In this document: piece by piece, positions 16,520 through 24,608 of the stretch
How the letters are laid out: every line of letters starts with the position of its first letter
How positions within the stretch are numbered: position 1 is the first letter of the stretch
Source of the DNA: an uncultured Clostridia bacterium
GTDB lineage: Bacteria; Bacillota; Clostridia; UBA1381
Assembly (NCBI GenBank): GCA_910579415.1
Contig: CAJTUY010000015.1
Coordinates: forward strand, 1 to 39,865
DNA: 39,865 nt
Direction: 5' to 3'
The notes under the pieces: model-generated
Told to the model about the DNA's origin: nothing
What the model saw: only the letters and a program-made list of their open reading frames with translations
Database searches by the model: none
Made by a program: the position numbers and the translations under genes

Positions 16520-17194
16520 TCATTTCTCCTTTTTAGAAAAACTTAATTTATTTTCTGTTCCGTTTAGCAGTCTTTTTATATTCGCGTGATGACGCGCTAT
16601 TAAAAGTCCGCCTATTATAATTACACATACAAGCTGTATTACATTATATTCACCTGTAACAGCCGCCTTTACAATTTCAACAATTATAAACGCTGCTCCG
16701 CCCAAGATTGAGCCAAGCGAAACATAGCGCGTTATCGCCATAACCGCAATGGCGCATACTGCCACTATAAGTCCTACTTTCCAGTCAAGCATAAGCACTA
16801 CTCCAAGACTTGTCGCAACTCCCTTGCCGCCCTTAAAGCCGAAATACAGGGGGAAATTGTGACCAAGTATTACCGCCACACCTGCTATGTACGGAAGTGC
16901 AAAATACAACTGTGTGCATAAGTCATTCATATTGAAAAATACGTCATCAGGAATTTTTATATAAGCTATATATCCAACCAATAATATTGCTACAATTCCC
17001 TTCAAAACATCTAAAAGCAGCGTAATAACTCCCATTTTTTTGCCGTGTGTTCGGAGCATATTTGTAGCGCCGGCATTACCTGAGCCGCTCTCGCGTATGT
17101 CCTTTCCGCTAATTGCTTTCGACAGAATAATCGAAAAATTGATTGATCCGATTAGGTATGATATTACCGTCACGGCAATTATTACTAAATACAT
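16520..17194 (-). CDS. plsY: Acyl-phosphate:glycerol-3-phosphate acyltransferase
   Basis: PlsY adds the first acyl chain to glycerol-3-phosphate using acyl-phosphate, at the inner face of the membrane. The 224-residue protein has five or more membrane helices and the family motifs SGNAGATNMLRTHGKK, GHNFPLYFGFKGGKGVAT and RHHANIKRLLNGTE. der and gpsA flank it, a common Firmicute arrangement. GGAGG lies upstream of the ATG. Confidence 0.95.
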   Translation of the reverse strand: MYLVIIAVTVISYLIGSINFSIILSKAISGKDIRESGSGNAGATNMLRTHGKKMGVITLLLDVLKGIVAILLVGYIAYIKIPDDVFFNMNDLCTQLYFALPYIAGVAVILGHNFPLYFGFKGGKGVATSLGVVLMLDWKVGLIVAVCAIAVMAITRYVSLGSILGGAAFIIVEIVKAAVTGEYNVIQLVCVIIIGGLLIARHHANIKRLLNGTENKLSFSKKEK

Positions 17195-17207
17195 AATTTA
17201 ACCTCCG

Positions 17208-18533
17208 TCAAAGCTTTTTCTCGTTTTTCTCTCTTACTATAAACTTAATCGGCGTACCCTCAAAACCAAACGCTTCACGCACCTGATTTTCAATAAAACG
17301 CAGATACGAATAATGGAACAAATCCTTTGAATTTGCGAACAGTATAAATGTCGGCGGAGCGACACTTGCCTGCGTACCGTAATACACCTTTAAACGTCTG
17401 CCCTTATCTGACGGCGGCTGTTGCTTTGCCATTGCCTCATTAAGCACATCATTGAGCATACCGGTTGTAATTCTGCGTTTATGCTGTTCATTCACCTTCT
17501 TAATCAGTTCAAGCAATTTGCCTACTCTCTGACCTGTCTTTGCGCTGATAAATACAATCTCGGCATACGACATAAACGCAAACTCCTCACGCACACGCAG
17601 GGTAAAGTTTTTCATTGTCTTATCGTCCTTATCAACAATATCCCACTTATTTACCGCAAAAATACAAGCCTTTCCCTGCTCGTGCGCATAACCTGCAACC
17701 TTTGTATCCTGCTCGGTTATGCCTTCCGACGCATCTATCATTATTACGCATACATCGCTTCTGTCAACCGCCGCAAGCGAGCGAACAACACTGTAACGCT
17801 CTACGTTCTCATCAATCTTGCCGCGTTTTCTCATACCTGCGGTATCAATAAACAAATACTTGTCCTCACCATTTATATAATGTGAATCAATCGCGTCACG
17901 CGTAGTACCTGCAATATCGCTTACAATAACCCTGTCCTCACCGAGAATTTTATTTACAAGTGATGATTTGCCCGCATTCGGCTTGCCGATTACTGCAACC
18001 TTAATTTCATCCTCGTCCTCAGACGTGTCCGCATCCTCAGGGAATTTATGAGTTACCTCGTCCAAAAGGTCTCCCACACCCAGTCCGTGTGTTGACGATA
18101 CGGCAATCGGGTCACCCAGACCAAGATTATAAAATTCATAAAATTCAAACGGCACATCGCCGGTATTATCAACCTTATTAACGGCAAGCACAATCTTTTT
18201 CTTTGCTTTTAAAAGCATTTGCGCGACATCCTGGTCATTAGCAGTCACGCCGTCCTTAACGCTGACCATAAGTATTACAACGTCCGCCATTTCAATAGCG
18301 AGCTGTGCCTGACGGCGCATTTGTACAAGTATTTCATCTTTTGACGCAGGCTCTATACCTCCCGTATCAATCAGCGTAAAATGCTTATCAAGCCATGAAA
18401 CGTCTGCATAAATCCTGTCACGGGTAACTCCCGGTGTATCCTCAACTATACTTATGCGCTGTCCCGAAATTTTATTAAACAGCGTTGATTTGCCGACATT
18501 CGGTCTGCCGACTATTGCCACCAATGGTTTCAT
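17208..18533 (-). CDS. der: Ribosome-associated GTPase Der (EngA)
   Basis: An essential GTPase in 50S ribosome assembly with two tandem G domains. The first P-loop is GRPNVGKSTLF with DTGG and NKVD. The second is GKPNAGKSSLVN with DTAG and NKWD. A C-terminal KH-like domain follows. The frame can be extended upstream to 18560, but GGAGG lies a few bases before the ATG at 18533, which gives the normal N-terminus MKPLVAIVGRPN and 441 residues. Only 1 base separates it from the stop of the radical-SAM gene, whose last codons contain the der ribosome site. Confidence 0.96.
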   Translation of the reverse strand: MKPLVAIVGRPNVGKSTLFNKISGQRISIVEDTPGVTRDRIYADVSWLDKHFTLIDTGGIEPASKDEILVQMRRQAQLAIEMADVVILMVSVKDGVTANDQDVAQMLLKAKKKIVLAVNKVDNTGDVPFEFYEFYNLGLGDPIAVSSTHGLGVGDLLDEVTHKFPEDADTSEDEDEIKVAVIGKPNAGKSSLVNKILGEDRVIVSDIAGTTRDAIDSHYINGEDKYLFIDTAGMRKRGKIDENVERYSVVRSLAAVDRSDVCVIMIDASEGITEQDTKVAGYAHEQGKACIFAVNKWDIVDKDDKTMKNFTLRVREEFAFMSYAEIVFISAKTGQRVGKLLELIKKVNEQHKRRITTGMLNDVLNEAMAKQQPPSDKGRRLKVYYGTQASVAPPTFILFANSKDLFHYSYLRFIENQVREAFGFEGTPIKFIVREKNEKKL

Positions 18534-18534
18534 A

Positions 18535-19863
18535 TTAACCTCCAAAATCCAACTCTTCACCGAGTATCTTTTCTATAAATTCATAACCGTCATTATATGC
18601 AGGTACGACCTTTACATTTAATGCTTTTTCAACCTCTGCGACTGTTACATCGTCCAAAAATATATTGTCATTGTCACGGAGCATACTATGCGGAATAATA
18701 AGAGTATCCGATACTATTCTGCCTTTCAGCTGTTTTATAATATCGCCGCCCGTTACAAGTCCCGATACGCTGACACCTCCGCCGAAAAAGTCATTTTTTA
18801 TTGCGTAAACGTCTATTTTAACTCCCTCACACCTGTCCTGAATCTTGTCTGAAAGAAAACGTATAAAATTATATGATATTTCACCTGTCGCAACTGAAAC
18901 ATGCACATTGCGCTTTTTTTTCTTAATCATATCCAGCGCGCTCATAAATTCCTCGCGCATACTTGCGATAAGTCCCACACCGTTTTCAAGCTGCGGAAAG
19001 CCCTCGTAACATTCGCTTTCGGGAATTCCAATCCCCGCGTTTAAGTAAAATTCGTCAGACAGATATACAAGTCTTGTACCGAGCCTTTCAAGAAAATCCT
19101 GTTGGATTTCTTCTACAAGCTTTACAGTCTGCGCGCTTGTTTCCTTTGTAAACGGCTTTATCGGGTAAAGTCCGTCGCGATAACGCGTAAGTCCCACAGG
19201 CACCGCCGATATGCTGTTAACATTCGGATAAAGCGCCGCCAAATCTTTAAGCGTCCTTTTTAAATGCTCTCCGTCGTTTATTTCGGGGCATAACACTATC
19301 TGACAGTTCATACATATGTTATTTTCAGCAAATTTTTTCATTATGCCGTAGCATTTGCCTGCAAAGCGGTTGCCGAGCATCATTTCACGAAGCTTTGGTT
19401 CCGTCGCATGCACAGAAACATTTATCGGCGAAACGCGCATTTTTATCAGCCTGTCAATTTCCTCGTCAGACATATTTGTAAGCGTCACATAATTGCCCTG
19501 CAAAAAAGACAGACGCGTATCATCATCTTTAAAATACACCGTTTCACGCATACCCTTCGGCAGCTGGTCAATAAAGCAGAAAATACATTTATTGCGGCAG
19601 CTCTGAGCCTCGTCTATAAGTCCTTCTGCAAACTCTATGCCCAAATCGTCATAATCATTTTCAACTGTTATAATCTCAGTTGAACCGTCTTTTTTCAGGA
19701 CTTCAAGCGTAACCTCGTATTCTGCGGTAAGGTAACGGTATTCAAGGATGTCATGAAAATCGCTTCCGTTAATGGTTACAAGCTTGTCCCCTGCCTCGAT
19801 ACCTGCCTCATAAGCTATGGAGTAAGGCTCTACATATTTAATTGTTGTATCTGCTTTTCTCAT
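18535..19863 (-). CDS. PDZ / radical-SAM / DUF512 protein
   Basis: A conserved Firmicute protein of unknown function, usually found next to der. It has an N-terminal PDZ-like domain (YSIAYEAGIEAGDKLVTING), then CRNKCIFC, a CxxxCxxC site for a radical-SAM [4Fe-4S] cluster, followed by FIDQLPKGMRETVYFKDDD and a C-terminal DUF512 region. A TTG at 19893 extends the frame, but no ribosome site fits it. GGGG lies 7 bases before the ATG at 19863, so I use that start. It is the first gene of the eight-gene operon that runs to ktrA and starts at the promoter 19899-19927. The substrate is not known. Confidence 0.9.
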   Translation of the reverse strand: MRKADTTIKYVEPYSIAYEAGIEAGDKLVTINGSDFHDILEYRYLTAEYEVTLEVLKKDGSTEIITVENDYDDLGIEFAEGLIDEAQSCRNKCIFCFIDQLPKGMRETVYFKDDDTRLSFLQGNYVTLTNMSDEEIDRLIKMRVSPINVSVHATEPKLREMMLGNRFAGKCYGIMKKFAENNICMNCQIVLCPEINDGEHLKRTLKDLAALYPNVNSISAVPVGLTRYRDGLYPIKPFTKETSAQTVKLVEEIQQDFLERLGTRLVYLSDEFYLNAGIGIPESECYEGFPQLENGVGLIASMREEFMSALDMIKKKKRNVHVSVATGEISYNFIRFLSDKIQDRCEGVKIDVYAIKNDFFGGGVSVSGLVTGGDIIKQLKGRIVSDTLIIPHSMLRDNDNIFLDDVTVAEVEKALNVKVVPAYNDGYEFIEKILGEELDFGG

Positions 19864-19898
19864 ATATATATACCCCACTGCATTATTTTCCAAATTAC

Positions 19899-19927
19899 AT
19901 TATCCCACATTGCGGCAAAATAATCAA
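19899..19927 (-). promoter_or_regulatory. Promoter of the DUF512-der-plsY-gpsA-K+ uptake operon
   Basis: Minus-strand TTGATT (19922-19927), 17-base spacer, GATAAT (19899-19904), about 35 bases before the operon's first start codon. The -35 lies in the AATCAAGAG word that also begins the repeated RNA unit on the other strand. Confidence 0.55.
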
Positions 19928-19972
19928 GAGTTTTAGCAAAAAACACTGTATTTTTTAATTTGAAGATTTTTC

Positions 19973-20001
19973 TTGCATTTTCATAACTTATATGATACAA
20001 T
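19973..20001 (+). promoter_or_regulatory. Promoter of structured RNA A
   Basis: TTGCAT (19973-19978), 17-base spacer, TACAAT (19996-20001). The expected start at about 20008 is exactly the first base of the closing stem. Confidence 0.7.
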
Positions 20002-20007
20002 GAATTT

Positions 20008-20157
20008 GCGACTTAGAAAAATATAATAACAATCTCCAACATGCTTTTTTTGTGTCAAAAAACGCTGGCTTTTGGTATGTTGGAAAATATATTTAACTAA
20101 GTCGCATTAGTTGAAGCTATGCGTTTTTAGTGCATAGTTTTGGCTATGCACTTTTTT
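20008..20157 (+). ncRNA. Structured small RNA A (unknown family)
   Basis: About 150 bases, with its own promoter and terminator and no credible reading frame. Predicted pairing: closing stem P1 GCGACTTAG (20008-20016) with CTAAGTCGC (20097-20105), an A/U-rich inner extension, P2 TCCAACAT (20035-20042) with ATGTTGGA (20077-20084), and an apical T6/A6 hairpin. The apical word AAAAAACGC (20057-20065) can also pair with GCGTTTTT (20121-20128) downstream of P1. After P1, GCTATGC (20116-20122) can pair with GCATAGT (20132-20138), competing with the terminator hairpin. The second copy keeps every stem with different bases. It does not read as tmRNA, SRP RNA, RNase P RNA or a riboswitch that I know. 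The closing stem and bubble recall 6S RNA, but it is shorter. Confidence 0.7.
20130..20157 (+). terminator. Terminator of structured RNA A
   Basis: GTGCATAG (20130-20137) and CTATGCAC (20144-20151) form an 8-pair stem followed by six T. The left arm overlaps a competing upstream hairpin. Confidence 0.85.
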
Positions 20158-20207
20158 ATTTTCGCGAAAATAAACGTCAAAGGGGAAATGTAATCAAGAG
20201 TTTTTTC

Positions 20208-20236
20208 TTGCATTATTATAATTTGTATGATATAAT
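20208..20236 (+). promoter_or_regulatory. Promoter of structured RNA B
   Basis: TTGCAT (20208-20213), 17-base spacer, TATAAT (20231-20236). It is the same architecture as copy A, with the -10 at consensus. The expected start is about 20243, the first base of the closing stem. Confidence 0.75.
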
Positions 20237-20242
20237 ACATTT

Positions 20243-20399
20243 GCCAACAAAATTGTATAAAATTATTTCAGCGTGTATTTTTTATTTGTTAAAAAACGCA
20301 TGCTTTAATTTCATATACACTGAAGTAATGAAAGCAGTTTTGTTGGCGCAAACCGAAGCTATGCGTTTTTAGTGCATGGTTTCGGCTATGCACTTTTTT
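20243..20399 (+). ncRNA. Structured small RNA B (paralogue of A)
   Basis: About 157 bases. Closing stem GCCAACAAAA (20243-20252) pairs with TTTTGTTGGC (20338-20347), with entirely different bases from copy A in the same place. P2 is TTCAG+TGTAT (20267-20278, 2-base bulge) with ATACA+CTGAA (20315-20324). The apical loop word AAAAAACGC (20291-20299) and its complement GCGTTTTT (20363-20370) are unchanged from copy A. The competing hairpin CCGAAGCTATGC (20353-20364) with GCATGGTTTCGG (20374-20385) has 12 pairs, two of them G-U. Preserved pairing despite sequence change is the main evidence that both are real RNAs. Confidence 0.72.
20372..20399 (+). terminator. Terminator of structured RNA B
   Basis: GTGCATGG (20372-20379) and CTATGCAC (20386-20393), one G-U pair, followed by six T. 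Confidence 0.85.
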
Positions 20400-20507
20400 A
20401 TTTTCGCGAAAATAAACGTCAAAGGGGGAATGTAATTGAATTAAAAAAACGCGGTCAACAACATATTCTAACAGACTATATAAAAAAATTGCAGCGAAGC
20501 ATACGGA

Positions 20508-20532
20508 AAGGCTGTCATAAGACAGCCTTTTT
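20508..20532 (-). terminator. Terminator of EamA transporter gene
   Basis: Perfect arms AAAGGCTGTC (20508-20517) and GACAGCCTTT (20522-20531) around ATAA, with T/A runs on both sides. It lies 4 bases past the transporter stop and can also stop read-through from RNA B. Confidence 0.85.
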
Positions 20533-20535
20533 CGC

Positions 20536-21393
20536 TTACCCGTATTTTTCAGTTAAAACAATACCAAAAATCATCATCGCACCTCCGAAATACTGCGCTA
20601 CGCTCATTGCTTCGTTCAAAATCCATGCGCCGAGTATTATCGTGGTAACAGGCTCAAGCGCCGATATTATTCCGGCGGTTGCCGCACCCTCATACCTGAC
20701 CCCTGCCTGAAACAGCGGTATTGCGCCGATTGTAACAAGAAACGATATTATTACCGAAAAAATCCAGCCTGTACCGGTCATTGAAGATATTGTTATACTA
20801 TCCGTTGCCGCGCCGAAAACAAGCGTTCCGAACGACATTATAATCATCATATAAAAAGTCAGCTTCATATAATCCATTCCGTCAAGTCCCGAATGGTCCA
20901 TATAGATTACGTAAAAGCTGTAAAAAACGCCGGAAAGCACAGCCATAACCACTCCCAGTATATTTGCGGCATTGCTGATGTCCACAAAAAGAAATATCCC
21001 GACCGTTACAAGCATTACGGCGGCAAGCTTCGCGCCTGCAATCTTTTCCCTGTAAATCATTGCCGACGCTATTACTATTATAAGCGGATATATAAAATGC
21101 AGCGTTGTGGCAAGTCCCGTTGCGGTATAATCATACGCCAGATACAGCGCTATCGTCGAAAGCGCACCGCCGATTATCCCAAGCGCCGCTATATTTGCAA
21201 ATTCCTTTTTGCTCAGACTGAAACTCTGTCCCTTCGCCGCCATAATCGCGGCTAAAACGGGAAGCATTAAAAATGCGCGCAAAAAAGTCAGCGTTATACC
21301 GTTAACTCCGCCGCGATATGCAAGCTTTGCAAGCATAGGCGCAATTCCGTATATTAACGCTGACAATATAAGACACCATTTGCCCTTTGACAC
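20536..21393 (-). CDS. DMT-superfamily (EamA) transporter
   Basis: A membrane protein of 285 residues with about ten helices arranged as two EamA repeats, the layout of drug/metabolite exporters. Motif-like segments are GIAPMLAKLAYRGG in the first helix and ALEPVTTIILGAWILNEAM in the second repeat. The substrate cannot be predicted. The frame extends to a TTG at 21408, but GGGAG lies 8 bases before a GTG at 21393, which gives MSKGKWCLILSALIYG, so I prefer that start. It follows nadE by 24 bases and is probably cotranscribed. Confidence 0.88.
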   Translation of the reverse strand: MSKGKWCLILSALIYGIAPMLAKLAYRGGVNGITLTFLRAFLMLPVLAAIMAAKGQSFSLSKKEFANIAALGIIGGALSTIALYLAYDYTATGLATTLHFIYPLIIVIASAMIYREKIAGAKLAAVMLVTVGIFLFVDISNAANILGVVMAVLSGVFYSFYVIYMDHSGLDGMDYMKLTFYMMIIMSFGTLVFGAATDSITISSMTGTGWIFSVIISFLVTIGAIPLFQAGVRYEGAATAGIISALEPVTTIILGAWILNEAMSVAQYFGGAMMIFGIVLTEKYG

Positions 21394-21417
21394 TACAATC
21401 ACTCCCAAAAGGGCATG

Positions 21418-23328
21418 TTAAAGCGTTTCCAGCTCATTCGCCCAGATTCTTACCGAAGCATCTGACGGCATGCGCCAGTCGCCTCTCGGAGAAAGAGCAA
21501 CGCTTCCCACCTTAGGTCCGTCGGGAAGGCATGAGCGTTTAAACTGCTGTGAAAAGAAGCGTCTGTAAAAGGTCTTAAGCCATTCCAAAATCACTCCGCG
21601 CTCATAATCGCCGTTAAACGCGATTTCTGCAAGGCGCAGTATTTTAGACGGACTTGACCCGAAACGCACAAGATGATACAGGAAAAAGTCATGAAGCTCA
21701 TACGGTCCCACAATGTTTTCCGTTTTCTGCGATATTTTTCCGTCCTCAGGCGGCAGAAGCTCCGGACTTACCGGAGTGTCCAGTATATCCAGAAGCGTGT
21801 CACGAAGCGCGCCGCTGTCCGTACGCTGAGCCTCATACCCTACAAGATAGCGTATCAGCGTTTTCGGCACTCCCGCATTTACCCCGTACATAGACATATG
21901 GTCGCCGTTATACGTTGCCCATCCCAGCGCAAGCTCAGACATATCTCCCGTACCTATTACCAATCCGCCGTATTCGTTCGCAATATCCATTAAAATCTGT
22001 GTACGTTCACGCGCCTGTGAGTTTTCATACGTTATATCGCGTACTTCCTTATCATGTCCGATATCCTTAAAATGACCCTCTACTGCCGAAGTAATATTAA
22101 CCTCTTTAAGCGTTACTCCAAGCGCGTCGGCAAAAGTAACCGCATTATTATGTGTGCGCTCGGTTGTGCCGAAACACGGCATTGTGACAGCAATTATATT
22201 CTTCCTGTCAAGTCCGTTTTCGTCAAACGCGCGTGCAGCTACCAGCAGCGCAAGCGTGGAGTCCAGTCCGCCGCTTACTCCGATAACAGCAGTTTTTGCG
22301 CCCGTATGACTTAACCTTTTGCTAAGTCCCAGACTCTGAATTGACAATATTTCCTCACTGCGCTTCTCACGCTTTTTATTATCGGACGGTACAAACGGAA
22401 GCTTATCCATATACCGCGTAATTTCCGTCTTTTCCTCCTGCATGTCAAGATACACAACAGTATACTTTTCAGAGCCTTCGCAAATATAGGTATTGCTCTT
22501 TTTTCTCTCACCTACCATTCTTTCCAAATCAAGCTCTGTATATACACATTCATTTTTAAAACGTCTGCTTCTCACAAGCACCGAACCATTTTCCGCAATC
22601 ATATTATCGCCTGCAAACACAAGGTCGGTTGAAGACTCGCCGCGTCCTGCGTCAGCATATATATATCCGCAGTACAGTCTTGCCGACTGACTCTTTACAA
22701 GCATCTCACGATATTCGTCCTTTGCAATCACCTCATCGCTTGCCGACAGATTGGCGATAATTGTCGCCCCAGCAAGCGCATGACTTACAGACGGCGGCGC
22801 AGATGTCCACAAATCCTCACATATCTCCACTGCAAGAGAAAATGTATCCATTGCTCTTGTTTTAAAGATTATGTCCGCGCCGAACGGCACTTCATAACCG
22901 TCAAAATATATCGTTGTTACCTCATGTCTGCCTGCGGCAAAATGACGCGCCTCATAAAACTCGGCATAATTAGGGATACTGAGTTTCGGAACAAGTCCCA
23001 TCACCCGTCCTCTGTTTATAACAGCCGCACAGTTATAAAGCTTGTCCCCCACAACATACGGCAGACCTGCCACTGCGGTTATGTCAAGGTCTTTAGTGTC
23101 CCTTGCTATTTTTAAAAGCGCAGATTTTGCTCCGTCCAAAAGCGTTTTCTGCAAAAATAAATCTCCGCATGTATATCCCGTTATGCAAAGTTCGGGAAAT
23201 GCAACAACCTTTATTTTATTTTTTGCCGCAGAAAAAATCGCTTCCGTTATTTTATTCGCGTTATATTCGGTATCCGCAACACGTATATCAACAGTAGCCG
23301 CGCCGCATCTTATAAATCCGTCCTTCAT
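21418..23328 (-). CDS. nadE: Glutamine-dependent NAD+ synthetase
   Basis: Converts nicotinate adenine dinucleotide to NAD+ using ATP and ammonia released from glutamine. The N-terminal nitrilase-type glutaminase (about 1-290) has Glu in FPELCITGY and the Cys in VEICEDLW. The C-terminal synthetase has the PP-loop GVSGGLDSTLA and LVIGTGDMSELALGW. The 636 residues fit the two-domain form. The start overlaps the rarA stop by 4 bases (ATGA) and has a GGAAGCGG ribosome site. Confidence 0.96.
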   Translation of the reverse strand: MKDGFIRCGAATVDIRVADTEYNANKITEAIFSAAKNKIKVVAFPELCITGYTCGDLFLQKTLLDGAKSALLKIARDTKDLDITAVAGLPYVVGDKLYNCAAVINRGRVMGLVPKLSIPNYAEFYEARHFAAGRHEVTTIYFDGYEVPFGADIIFKTRAMDTFSLAVEICEDLWTSAPPSVSHALAGATIIANLSASDEVIAKDEYREMLVKSQSARLYCGYIYADAGRGESSTDLVFAGDNMIAENGSVLVRSRRFKNECVYTELDLERMVGERKKSNTYICEGSEKYTVVYLDMQEEKTEITRYMDKLPFVPSDNKKREKRSEEILSIQSLGLSKRLSHTGAKTAVIGVSGGLDSTLALLVAARAFDENGLDRKNIIAVTMPCFGTTERTHNNAVTFADALGVTLKEVNITSAVEGHFKDIGHDKEVRDITYENSQARERTQILMDIANEYGGLVIGTGDMSELALGWATYNGDHMSMYGVNAGVPKTLIRYLVGYEAQRTDSGALRDTLLDILDTPVSPELLPPEDGKISQKTENIVGPYELHDFFLYHLVRFGSSPSKILRLAEIAFNGDYERGVILEWLKTFYRRFFSQQFKRSCLPDGPKVGSVALSPRGDWRMPSDASVRIWANELETL

Positions 23329-24608
23329 TTGCCGCTTCCTTTCTTTATTTTATCCCAGTACTGTTTTGCTGTCTGTTCAGTTTTATTATCCCCGTATTCA
23401 TAATATTTAGTGTCCCCAATATTCTTCGGTAAATACTCCTGCGGTATATAATGATTGGGGTACGAATGAGGATATTTATATTCCGTTCCATGTCCGAGTT
23501 TTTCCGCTCCGCTGTAATGCGAGTCTTTTAAATGCTCTGGTACGTCGCCTGTGTCACGTTTTTCAATATCCGCCATAGCCGCGTCAATCGCCAAAATCGC
23601 TGAATTTGATTTAGGCGCAGTCGCCAGCAATATCACAGCCTCGCTGAGCGGCACGCGCGCTTCAGGAAATCCCAATTGCAGCGCGCTGTCAACACATGCT
23701 TTGACTACTGTAATTGCCTGCGGATACGCAAGTCCGACATCTTCCGCCGCTATTACAAGCAGCCGTCTGCATATGCTCGGCAAGTCGCCTGCCGAAATCA
23801 GTCTTGCAAGGTAATGAACAGCCGCGTCAGGGTCTGAACCGCGTATGGACTTTTGAAACGCGCTCAGTATGTCATAATGGCTGTCGCCGTCTCGGTCATA
23901 ACGCATTGCTTTTTTCTGTGACGCCTGCTCCGCTGTTTCCAATGTAACTGTGATTTTCTTATTTTTATCAGGCCTCGACACCAACAGCGCAACCTCAAGT
24001 GAATTAAGCGCTTTTCTTACATCGCCTCCCGAGCTTCCTGCCATATGCAAAAGAGCGTCATCATGAATTTCTATTTCAAAACCCTTATAGTCCGATGACT
24101 TAAGTTCATCAGCAGCGCGAAGCAGGGCTTTTTCTATATCCTCTGCCGGTACAGGCTTAAATTCAAATACACTGCTTCGCGACAAAACCGCATTATACAC
24201 ATAAAAATGCGGATTTTCGGTGGTACTGGCGATAAGCGTTATCTTTCCGTTTTCCATAAATTCAAGAAGCGATTGCTGCTGCTTCTTATTAAAATGCTGT
24301 ATTTCGTCAAGATACAGTAAAACTCCTTCAGGAGCAAGAAAGCTGTCAAGCGTAGCCGTGATACTCTTTATATCTGATACAGAGGCAGTAGTAGCATTGA
24401 GCCTGTGAAGCGTTTTTCCTGTTTTTTCCGCTATGATATTTGCAACCGTTGTCTTGCCTACTCCGCTCGGTCCGTAAAATATCATATTAGGCGCTTCGCC
24501 GTTTTCTATTATATTTCGTAAAACTCTGCCCTCGCCTATTAAATGCTGTTGCCCGACTACCTCATCAAGTGTTTTGGGACGGAGTCTGTCAGCAAGCGGT
24601 GTTTTCAT
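23325..24608 (-). CDS. rarA: Replication-associated recombination protein A (RarA/MgsA)
   Basis: A AAA+ ATPase of the clamp-loader group that acts at stalled replication forks. MKTPLADRLRPKTLDEVVGQ is the family N-terminus. Walker A is GPSGVGKTT, Walker B is LLYLDEIQHFNK, sensor 1 lies in STTENPHF and sensor 2 in GGDVRKALN. The C-terminal region includes IRGSDPDAAVHYLARLI and the conserved YKYPHSYPNHYIPQ. The 427 residues are usual. It overlaps the preceding TPR gene by 20 bases and nadE by 4. Confidence 0.96.
   Translation of the reverse strand: MKTPLADRLRPKTLDEVVGQQHLIGEGRVLRNIIENGEAPNMIFYGPSGVGKTTVANIIAEKTGKTLHRLNATTASVSDIKSITATLDSFLAPEGVLLYLDEIQHFNKKQQQSLLEFMENGKITLIASTTENPHFYVYNAVLSRSSVFEFKPVPAEDIEKALLRAADELKSSDYKGFEIEIHDDALLHMAGSSGGDVRKALNSLEVALLVSRPDKNKKITVTLETAEQASQKKAMRYDRDGDSHYDILSAFQKSIRGSDPDAAVHYLARLISAGDLPSICRRLLVIAAEDVGLAYPQAITVVKACVDSALQLGFPEARVPLSEAVILLATAPKSNSAILAIDAAMADIEKRDTGDVPEHLKDSHYSGAEKLGHGTEYKYPHSYPNHYIPQEYLPKNIGDTKYYEYGDNKTEQTAKQYWDKIKKGSGK

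Larger units (their letters stand above)
19922..20435 (+). repeat. Tandem duplication carrying two structured RNA genes
   Basis: Two direct repeat units of about 240 bases each begin with AATCAAGAGTTTT (19922 and 20192), contain promoter, RNA and terminator, and end in an almost identical 3' module (20113-20193 and 20355-20435, few differences). The first unit has about 45 extra bases before its promoter. The middle of the units has diverged in sequence but not in predicted pairing. This accounts for the whole gap between the genes at 19863 and 20536. Confidence 0.8.

Noticed and set aside
20008..20399. 6S RNA as identity of the tandem RNAs
   Set aside because: The closing stem and inner bubble are reminiscent, but the molecules are shorter, have a T6/A6 apical hairpin and a competing-hairpin terminator, and lack a sequence I recognise from 6S. 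An Rfam scan would settle it.
20130..20435. Two reading frames starting MHSFGYALFYFRENKRQRG and MHGFGYALFYFRENKRQRG, nearly identical, with three of four base differences silent
   Set aside because: The start codon lies inside the terminator stem and has no ribosome site. The similarity is explained by the near-identical duplicated 3' modules, and four differences are too few to show coding selection.
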